Positions 56,101 to 64,000 of a stretch of 64,000 nt of DNA are shown piece by piece. Made by a program: the position numbers and the translations under genes. A model generated the notes under the pieces. That model searched no databases. It had not been told where the DNA came from and saw only the letters and a list, made by a program, of their open reading frames with translations. The stretch is from Hevea brasiliensis (Eukaryota; Streptophyta; Magnoliopsida; Malpighiales; Euphorbiaceae): positions 7,152,298-7,216,297 of the forward strand of contig NC_079500.1 in the NCBI RefSeq assembly GCF_030052815.1, given 5' to 3'. How positions within the stretch are numbered: position 1 is the first letter of the stretch; the number at the start of each line of letters is the position of its first letter.

Positions 56101-56714
56101 TGCTGAAGAGAAGAAAGATTGCCCAAAGATGGTGGGAGAGTCCCTATTAAATTATTGGTCCCCAAATGGATTTCTTTGAGCTTCAGTAAGGAGCCAAGCC
56201 CCGGACGGATTCCCCCTACCAGATTGTTATTTTGCAAAGAAAGTGACACAAGGTTAGAACAATTAGATAAGCTAGTGGGAATTTGACCACCAAATGAATT
56301 ATTGTAAAGAGACAATACTTGCAGTCTTTGCAAATGGCCAATCTCAGTAGGAATCTCATGGCTGAAGCTATTGTTTTGAAGGTATAGCTCCCTTAAAAAG
56401 CTCAAATTACCAACATGTGGTGATATGGAACCTGAAAGTTTGAGGGAGCTCAGGTCCAACATTGCGACTCTCTGGTGCCTATGCCCACACGTGATGCGGT
56501 ACCACTGGCAGAAGTGAAGGGTGTCATTCCATGAGTTCATGACCCCGAAAGTGTCATCAGTTATTTTGGCCTTGATTTCCAACAAAGCAAGTGGATCTGT
56601 ATCGTTGTTCCTGTGGATGGCAAAGGCCTGCAAGCTGAAGCATAAGAAATGAATGATAGAAAAGAGGCACAAGGATGAGAAAGACAGTGACAAACTTCTG
56701 AAAGAAAACCCCAT
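53131..56714 (-). pseudogene. LRR receptor-like kinase (non-RD, LRR-XII/EFR-Xa21 type), three exons, disrupted
   Basis: Start at ATG 56714 (an upstream in-frame ATG-less extension to 56792 lacks a signal-like start). Order: signal peptide (first ~30 residues), LRRNT with the CQWYRITC motif, about 20 LRRs, a transmembrane helix (about residues 650-675), and kinase with GAGSFGSVYKG, AVKVL, VHCDLKPSN, SDFGLV and a PPE motif. Cys before the catalytic Asp makes it non-RD, the class that includes immune receptors. Exon 1 ends at 54030; a GT-AG intron of 232 bp (53798-54029) leads to exon 2 (53797-53321), and a second putative intron (53145-53320) to a short last exon with TGA at 53131-53133. Damage: a frameshift near 54283, a 69 bp in-frame duplication at 53528-53665, and a CAA-to-TAA stop at 53523-53525. 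Membrane receptor function is inferred from family. Confidence 0.9.
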
Positions 56715-56810
56715 ATATGCTGTTTGAGAGTTTACTAGGGTATAGATTGGTTGTCGATGGAAGGAAAAAGAGTAGTGGAATTGGTAGTTCAATTCATCAA
56801 GTAGAAAGCA

Positions 56811-56818
56811 TATTTATA
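56811..56818 (-). promoter_or_regulatory. TATA box of the receptor kinase gene
   Basis: The minus strand reads TATAAATA, about 97 bases before the ATG at 56714. Confidence 0.6.
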
Positions 56819-59353
56819 AAGACGGGATATGCGATACATTAATATGAAATAAAGTATTGCAATTTTTCTATACAAATTAAGAATGACACCAATTCGAAGT
56901 CTTAATAATGGTCAATGGGAAAGTCTCCAAGGACTTAAAAATGTGAATGTTTTGAAAAACTAAGAACTTACTATCAACTCTGGTGGAGCCATTTTTTGAA
57001 AAAACAATGAGAAATATATTATTCTTTTAAAAGAAAACAATGTGAAATCTCACTTTATTCAAGATGCCATTTTTTTTATCAAAAATTTTTTAAATTGACG
57101 GAATTTCCTTAAAGCATTTGACTAATTAAATATAAATATCTATAATCGACATAAATTTCTCAAACAATTGATTTGAAGAAAAATTAATACAGATATATAA
57201 ATTAGGACACTATAAACAAGAAATCAGATATGACAATTTACAATAGTGTTTTCAAACCAAAATTTTCTACCTTAATATATAAATTCTGAAAATTCCAAGG
57301 TAAATATAACATAGTTATTTTAAGAAACAAACAATAAAATCAAATATTGAACATATAAAAGACATCAAAACAAATAGAAGCACATAACCTATAAGTGATA
57401 TCATTTAATTAATACATGTTACCAACAGGCAATAACCTAGAACACAAATGTGCCTACAATCGCAACATATGTAAGGGAAAAGGTGGGAAATCAAAAAGAA
57501 AATATTAAGAACAAAGAAAATAAAAATTTACCTATTTTAGACAGCTCCCGAAGACTGTTTACATACCTTCTCAACAGGAAGATCAGGTTCACGTAGATCT
57601 ATTGATTTCTACCGAAAATTTGATGGAGCTTCCACCACAAAGTGGATATTTTCCCCAATTAGATATTCAGATAAGTTTAACAAGAAGCATAAATATCCAT
57701 TTAGGACCATCAATAAATAGATTAATTTTTCCTTGACTTACAATCATACACATAATCCATAGTTCAAGTTGAACTAGTGCATATATATATATATAGCTAA
57801 GATAATTTTAGAGGATAAGAAAGCTAAGATGTTCATTACAAGTGTGTGTGTAACATAATAAAGATAAGGATGTCTTAAAAGTGTTGTATTTGCATTTCAG
57901 TAATGCATGTATAGTTTAGGACTGGGTTTACATTATTCAAAATGTATGAAAGGAATGAATCTTTATTATGACTGATAATTGTTTGTACAAACGCTTATAA
58001 GTCAGCTTATAATAATAATAATAATAATAATAATAAGTTAGGGAAAAAAGATTTTCATTTTGGTGTTTCTAAGCACCATGCTTTTAAGCTAGGGGGTGTT
58101 TGGTCTAATTTATGAAAATTAACTTATAAATAGCATTTAAATTTTTAGGTAGTTACATGATTAGTTAAAATACTTATAAGTGATAGATAAATAGCTGATA
58201 TATTTGATAAAAAATAGCTTATAAATAGATTTTTATTATTAAAATTACTATTCAGTGAAATTTTAAAAATTAATTGAAGGCAATATAATAAAATATTTAA
58301 TTAAATTAATTTATAAGTACTAAAAAAACAACTAGTCTCCCCTTAGCTTATTTTTTTAGCTTGTAACTCAACTTATAAGTTTAGTCAAGAAATATATGTC
58401 CTGACCTTTATTATTATTTAATAAAATCTCTCTCTATATATATAATAGACTTATAAGTTGAAAAAAATATTATAAACAAATAGTTAAGTTTATTTTTATA
58501 ATTTATAAGCTGGTTTGATTAACTTATAATAAGCTAAGACAGTACACTTTTTTAATTTGATCAAATAAATTTTTTAATAAGTAATTTATTATATTATTTT
58601 TATTTAATTTTAAAATTTCATGATAAATTTTCATTTAATTTTAAAATAATTTAACATTATTTTTAGTTACTTTAATAATAATTGTTCTTATGAGTAATAT
58701 TTTACTAAAAATATCAATTGTTTATAATTATTTGTAAATATTTTAATTAAATAATTAACTATTTAAGATTTTAAATGTTTATAATCTCTAGAAGGTGCCA
58801 TTAGAAATGAAGTTCAATCCAAAATCTCCACACATGTAGACTGGGACAAGATTTTTTGGGCTTAAGATCGCAGGCTAAATGGCTAATGGCTGTTGGTTGT
58901 GGAGGAAGAAAAAGGACTGGACTTAGAGCATCAAGAGAAAGCATTTTTATAGAGATGGGATGGATGTCAATAATAGCGTTCGCAGTGCTAACTTAAAATA
59001 AATAAAATATATTTTTGAATATATAATAGGCTGAATACTATTGATTGAAGATTTAATAGGCTGAATAATATATAAAATAAATAAAATTTATAAATTTATA
59101 TTTCAAATTTATTATAAATCAGATTTAAAAAATAAATTTTTTCAGTATAGTAATAAACTTGTCTTGCATATGTTAGGACTCCGACAAGCTGGATTCACAA
59201 ATGCTTGGGGTATTTTTAAATTAGGAAGTGAAGAATTTTTGATGCTGCTAACCTATAAAATTAGGGGATGAAGACTAAAGTAAACACCACGGCTAATCAT
59301 GATTAATATTTAATTAGAAAGTGAAGATCACGTTTACATCTTTTTGATATTAC
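56819..59353. other. AT-rich intergenic DNA
   Basis: No supported gene. A minus-strand stretch at 57565-57660 reads like an exon end (EPDLPVEK followed by a GTATGT donor), but I cannot assign it. An AAT microsatellite lies at about 58009-58036, and a TA run at 57781-57796. Sequence near 58900-58990 resembles the receptor kinase promoter. A decayed repeat with GGGGGTGTTTGG at 58093 has no visible second end. Confidence 0.55.
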
Positions 59354-59737
59354 TGTTGGAAATTGGAGGGCGAGAAGGATGGACTTAAATGAAACTTTAT
59401 TATGAAGGATTAAACTGAAATTTTACAATCCCCTCATACCCAATACTTATACACATAATCACACGTTACACAATGAACCTGGGCCATGTCCCCAGTTCAA
59501 TCCCCTCTCCTCCCATGTACCTATCGATAAAAAAAAAAAAGAAAACTAACGCATATTTATACATGCTCTAGGTCAATGGAAGAAGCTCCAATGATGGCGG
59601 TGAGAAGCTTCTCCAAGAGTCTCGATTTTTCTGCAGCTTGAAGAAGTTTCAAAAGCCTTGAGAGTCTGTAAACTTATGCTTTCTCACTAAGTATTTGTAA
59701 AGAGTATTCTAGACTATAGTCGGTGATGAATATCTCA
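59354..59737 (-). repeat. Copia 3' LTR (384 bp)
   Basis: On the minus strand it starts TGAGATATTC after a TGAGGAGGAGTAT purine tract and ends CCAACA. It has a minus-strand TATAAATA (about 59554-59561). Typical short copia LTR. Confidence 0.8.
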
Positions 59738-59747
59738 ATACTCCTCC

Positions 59748-60814
59748 TCAGCACTGACTCTCTCTTAATGTATGTCTGCTAATCATGCCAAGTAGTCTTC
59801 TAAAGTAGTCGAGTTTTGCACCATTGAGCCCTTTTGTGAATATATCTGCAACTTAGTTTTCGGTCTTGACATATCTCATTTCAATGTCATCTTTAAGCAC
59901 ATTCTCTCTTATGTAGTGGTAATGTACCTCTCACATGTTTCGTTCTTGCATGAAATTTTGGATTCTCTGCTAGTTGGATTGCAGAATTGTTTTGATAGTA
60001 TAACTTCACTCTATAGTTTTTGGGTTGAAATATATCTTTCAATAATTGTATTAACCATTTACATTCTTGAGCTGCTGTAGCTGTTGCTCTATACTCTGCC
60101 TTGATACTTGATAGAGATATTGTCGGTTGTTTGTTACTGCACCAGGAGACAAGTCTTGATCCAAGATTGAACACATATCCTGTAGTTGAGCTCCTTGTAT
60201 CATGGTCGCCAGCATAATCAGCATCACAATGCCCGACTACCTCACATTTTTTGTCTTTCTTGTATATTATACCATAGTCACTTGTACCTTGAATGTATCG
60301 CAGAATTCTCCACGCAACTTCTAAGTGAGGCTGCTTCAGTTTTTGCATAAATCGACTTACCAAACTCACCACGTATGAGATATTTAGCCTCATGAGGTGA
60401 GATATATTAGACTGCCAATTAGTTGTCTATACATAGTCACATCTTCTAAGTCATTTCCCTCAGCAGAGCATAGCTTTGTATGTACTTCCACTAGAGTTGA
60501 AATAGGCTTGCACTCTAGCATTCTGTACTTCTTTAAAAGATCCTTAGTATAATTCATTGGTATACGAAGAGTCCTTCATTTTTTCATTCTACTTCAAGAC
60601 CAATGAAATGCTTTAACTCTCCTAAGGCTTTCATTTGAAAATGTATCGATAGATTGGCTTGGATTTGATGAATCTCATCTTTGTCATCTCCTATGATGAC
60701 AATATCATCGACATATACTAGTATTATAGCCAACTTACCATTTTAAGCTTTCAAAAACAAGCTGGAGTCTGCTTGTGCCATCATATAATCACTTTGAATT
60801 AGGAACTTGTTTGC
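59748..60814 (-). pseudogene. Copia reverse transcriptase end and RNase H
   Basis: RT is recognisable from [12 protein letters not shown] (about 60710) and [13 protein letters not shown]. RNase H follows (60393-59893) with GHCDADYAGD, RSSTTGY, SLSSIKAEYRA and EC.W-type helices, then ARTKH and, after a frameshift, a tail with VADIFTKGL ending at TGA 59748-59750. Stops lie after FLKA, GLEVE and FVYQ. Inactive. Confidence 0.88.
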
Positions 60815-61193
60815 TGGTTTTATAAGCACCGCAAGTGCACGGATCGCTAACAAGTAATAAAGTGATGAGTAGAGTATCGTTCATACGATGAGTTATAGGC
60901 GTAAGTACTAAACTATACAACAATCTTAATTGTTTAAACTGCCAAAGGTTATAAGAGGGTAAATTCTAAACTAAGATAAATAACTGTTGAGAATTAAAGA
61001 AAGTAAATCCGGAAACTTAAGGAGAATTCTAATTATGTGAATAATTCTGGAATTTTAGATTTCACACCTTCACCTTGTTATGATTTTAATGTTGCTTTAT
61101 CAATAGATTAAGTATTTGTTTCTTTGATAGAAATTAATCCTAAGATATCCTAGATCCTCTTTCAAGGTATTTAAGGTGTATTTCAATTAGAGC

Positions 61194-63315
61194 TGATGGG
61201 GGCCGAATCCACCAAAAATAATTCCTACTCTCTAAAACTCAAATAAATTGCAGTTAGGATGAGTAGAGTCAAATCCACAGGGACTGATATTTTGCCAATT
61301 CTCTGAAAGCCAAGTAAACACAGATAAAATTGAAACGAGGGAATTTATGCGAAATATAGTTAAATTAAATAATTATAGATCAATAATGAAAAAAATCAAA
61401 TTATGCAATCATTTAGCAAAGGTAATCTCAGTAAAGTTCATAAGTTGATCATCGACACAAAGAATAATCTTAAAACACTGCAATAGATTGGTTAAAGTTA
61501 TTGAAAACTCTTTTAATAACCTAATCTTTCCTTAATTTTGGATTAATCAGTTATGCGCCTATGATTAACCCCTTATTAACGAACAATCCTGACATGCGCC
61601 TAGGATTCAATATGCTAATAGCATAAAGAATTAGAAAGACCTGACCCTAACCAACAAGATCAACAAGCGTGATTGTTCAGATTAGATTATATATTCCTAT
61701 AGCACAACCTGAAAATCTGGGTATAATCAAATCATGTTACCTGCCACTTATTATCAAAATATCTAAACAATTGCGGATTTAGATATTCAATTGTTGAGTT
61801 GATATCTTATCAATTGCACAACGAGCTCTTATTTAGGGGTGGCCATGGTTCAGGAATCGCCGGTTACAGTTTCTGAACCGCCAGTTTAGGTTCAATGAAA
61901 TCATGAACCTGAACCAAACCACCAGGGGACGGTTTGGAAGACAGTTCCTGAACCGCCGGTTTCGGTTTGAGCCTCGGTTTAAAACGGTTTGAAGGGCAAT
62001 TCGAAAAAGAACGGTTCAAGGCAGTTTGGAGGACAGTTTGGAAATGGTTTAGGGATGGTTTAAGGGTAGCTTAGACCAAAAAAATTAGAGAAAAATTTTA
62101 TTGATTCAAAATTTAAGTTATATTTGTAAAAATATTTTAATTTTTCTTAGAAATCTTTCAATCAAAATAAAATAAGAAAAAAAAGAAAGAAAATAATTTA
62201 TCTTTAAGAAAAATTTAATAAATAAAGACTTGAACCTGATTAAAAAACTAGAGATGAAATTAATTTTTTTTAAAGAAATTAGCAAAAAGTGTATGAACTT
62301 AATTTTGCCTAAATATCCCTTTAGGATTTAGAGGAATAAAAATTTCTAGTTCTATTACTTGCCTTTTTTTAAAAATTATATAATAATTGATAATTAAAAA
62401 GTATAAAAGAGAAAAAAAATTAAAATAGAGGGTATTGGAAATTTTATTGAGGATTTAAAGTAATAACAAAGTAATTGAGATAGTATTGAAAATTTCAGTA
62501 AGTATATAAAATAATAAAGTAGGAAAATTGAGAGAGTATTGGAAATTAAAATGAGTGTAGAAAATAATTATTTAGAGAATTTGAGAAAAATTGAAAAAAT
62601 ATTAAGAATTGAAGAAAATGCAGAGAATAATTGTGTAGAGAATTAATGATATATATAAATGAATTAGGAGTGAGGTAACATATTTATTGAATTTTTTTAT
62701 ATTTAAATCGCCGGTTTAATCCGGTTCGAAATCGTCGGTTCAATCCGGTTCGGAACCGCCGGTTCACGGTTCTTAAAAAATATGAACCTGAACCAAATCA
62801 CAGAAGGACGGTTTCGGTCCGGTTCGAAGTCGGTTCCGGTTTTGACCGATTTTGGTCCGATTTTGACCGAATCGGTTTCCGTTCAAAACCGGACCGTGGC
62901 CACCCCTACTCTTATCTAACTAACTTTGGAAAAGAGAGAAAAAGTAGGTATAAAACTTGTTCATCCTAATTTCCCTTCCTATTTAAAATATAATCTTTCC
63001 AAAATTAGGCCTGAAGTCAATCAAAATACAATCTTCAGTCATGCATTTGACTCTGTCTTTGCTTTGTATCTGCGCGACCTTAAGTTGTGGGCACGACTCA
63101 ATGGACAGTTTTTGGAAATTGGCCCATGACATGCGAAATTCTAGCCAACAGTTCAAATATTCACAAAAAGCATCCAAAATCTCCACTTTTGCAATCATTC
63201 ACCATCACCTAGCCAAAAAACACAAAACCAAATAAATTTCAACTTATTTATTTCAATATTTTCTCAAAATATCAAGCAAAACCAATAAAATATATGCCAA
63301 TTATGCACATTATCA
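61194..63315. repeat. Solo LTR nested in the Athila-like LTR, carrying a hAT-type element
   Basis: It starts TGATGGGGGCCG and ends ATTATCA, flanked by a perfect AGAGC duplication (61189-61193 and 63316-63320). Removing it rejoins the host LTR in a way that aligns with 36130-36175. Without the nested DNA transposon it is about 1.04 kb. Confidence 0.88.
61834..62908. mobile_element. Non-autonomous hAT-type DNA transposon (1075 bp)
   Basis: Terminal inverted repeats TAGGGGTGGCCATGG and CCGTGGCCACCCCTA, flanked by 8 bp duplications CTCTTATT (61826-61833) and CTCTTATC (62909-62916), one mismatch. The subterminal parts are rich in short CCGGTT/AACCGG units in both orientations. The centre is AT-rich with no ORF, so it would need a transposase in trans. 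The 8 bp duplication and the TAGGGGTG end are hAT features. Confidence 0.9.
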
Positions 63316-64000
63316 AGAGCCAAACCCTACTTTTATTGGTGATTAGTCCTAATCAAAACCCTTTGAGATCTATGATTAATTTTGAAACTCCACAAAGGTT
63401 ATCAGCCTATCTCTAGGTCAGATTTCCTAGGTTCAAAATCTTGATTTTTCAATACTAATCTTCACCTCTTAGTTTCTCAATTAGTATCTTAGATCATGAC
63501 TAGGTGGGTACCAACATATAGCATGCAATAAGAATACAAGAGATTGAATCAAAGAACAAAACTCAATTCTATTAAATAAAACTCAATATATATCTATAAC
63601 AAAAGTCAAGAATGCTACTTTCCAAATTTCAGAATTTAAGGAGTTACTTACTCATGGTGAGTTTAACAAACACAATGTAATTAAAGTAAAAGCACATAAA
63701 ACCAATATGAAGACTAAGAATAAAAGAACTGAGGGAGGATTCTGTAGTTGTGAACTTGTGAAACTTTGGCTGAGAAGTTTGTCCTTAGCATTGATGTGAT
63801 CCTTCTTCAAGACGGCTAGGGTTCCTCAGGAAAGTTTCTCTCAAAACTCTCCCCTTGTATATGTATGTGTATGTATCTGTGTATCTCCCCTCCTTTTCTT
63901 CTCTCTCCTTATGTTTTCTGCAGGCCTCTATTTATATTAGGTGTCCTAGGGTTAAGTCTTAGAGTCCCCAGAGCATTAAAAGTCCAATTGGTGCGCTAAA

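Larger units (their letters stand above)
59354..60814 (-). mobile_element. Ty1/copia retrotransposon, 3' part
   Basis: A minus-strand remnant: RT end and RNase H (60814-59748), purine tract (59738-59750) and 3' LTR (59737-59354). It is cut at 60814 by an Athila-like LTR, so gag, protease, integrase and the start of RT are outside or lost. Confidence 0.88.
60815..64000 (-). repeat. Athila-like LTR (continues beyond window), interrupted by a solo LTR
   Basis: The left end TGGTTTTATAAGCACCGCAAG parallels the left end of the Athila LTR at 35725, and later blocks (GGGTACCAACAT, TTACTCACTC-like TTACTTACTCATGG) occur in the same order as at 36340-36490. It is therefore the same orientation (minus). 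It inserted into copia RT at 60814. The right end is outside the window. Confidence 0.75.

Noticed and set aside
58088..58540. Possible MITE starting GGGGGTGTTTGG
   Set aside because: No matching inverted end or target duplication could be found.

Overview
This is plant nuclear DNA from a eudicot, made almost entirely of nested LTR retrotransposons. The evidence is Ty3/gypsy elements of the Ogre/Tat, Tekay (chromovirus) and Athila lineages, a Ty1/copia remnant, a LINE fragment, a hAT-type non-autonomous DNA transposon and a leucine-rich-repeat receptor kinase with plant-type introns. A member of the Euphorbiaceae is a guess from the general look of the repeats, not something the sequence proves. 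No bacterial, organellar or viral genome is present, and I saw no rRNA or tRNA gene.

Layout. (1) 1-21508: a giant Ogre/Tat element on the minus strand, about 24.8 kb if both LTRs are equal in length. Its 5' LTR (15326-21508, 6.2 kb) is complete; the first 2.9 kb of its 3' LTR is at 1-2909 and the rest lies left of the window. The interior carries a tRNA-Arg primer site, an extra coiled-coil ORF, gag, protease, RT, two RNase H domains and integrase, all broken by frameshifts, then a 22-copy tandem array and a polypurine tract. Each LTR also carries, on the opposite strand, a gene of about 1.9 kb with its own TATA box (Transposase_28-like N-terminus, coiled-coil C-terminus). (2) 21509-24981: the 3' end of the Tekay element into whose integrase the Ogre inserted: integrase end, chromodomain and a 2.6 kb LTR. 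(3) 24982-29215: AT-rich DNA with a 5'-truncated LINE copy (17 bp target duplication) and an inverted piece of the same Tekay LTR family. (4) 29216-34997: the 3' part of a plus-strand Athila-like element whose LTR is interrupted by a solo LTR with perfect 5 bp target duplications. (5) 35725-48563: a minus-strand Athila element with gag-pol and env-like remnants, flanked by target duplications. (6) 48569-52771: a MAPKKK kinase fragment and a non-coding element with three LTRs and two internal domains in tandem. (7) 53131-56818: a non-RD LRR receptor kinase pseudogene. (8) 59354-64000: a four-level nest: a copia pol remnant cut by an Athila-like LTR, which is cut by a solo LTR, which is cut by a hAT-type element.

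Functional reading. No gene in the window looks clearly intact. The best-preserved single ORFs are the Athila integrase core and the first 844 codons of the receptor kinase. The most unusual features are the antisense gene cassette inside the Ogre LTR, the three-LTR tandem element, polypurine modules duplicated 1.5 kb apart in two different Athila families, and the near-exclusive C-to-T character of the nonsense mutations in the 42-47 kb Athila element. Ogre LTR copies 1 and 2 also differ in a patterned way (CAG/CTG versus CG-containing triplets) that may reflect sequencing error at methylated sites; if so, some apparent frameshifts in the antisense gene are not real.
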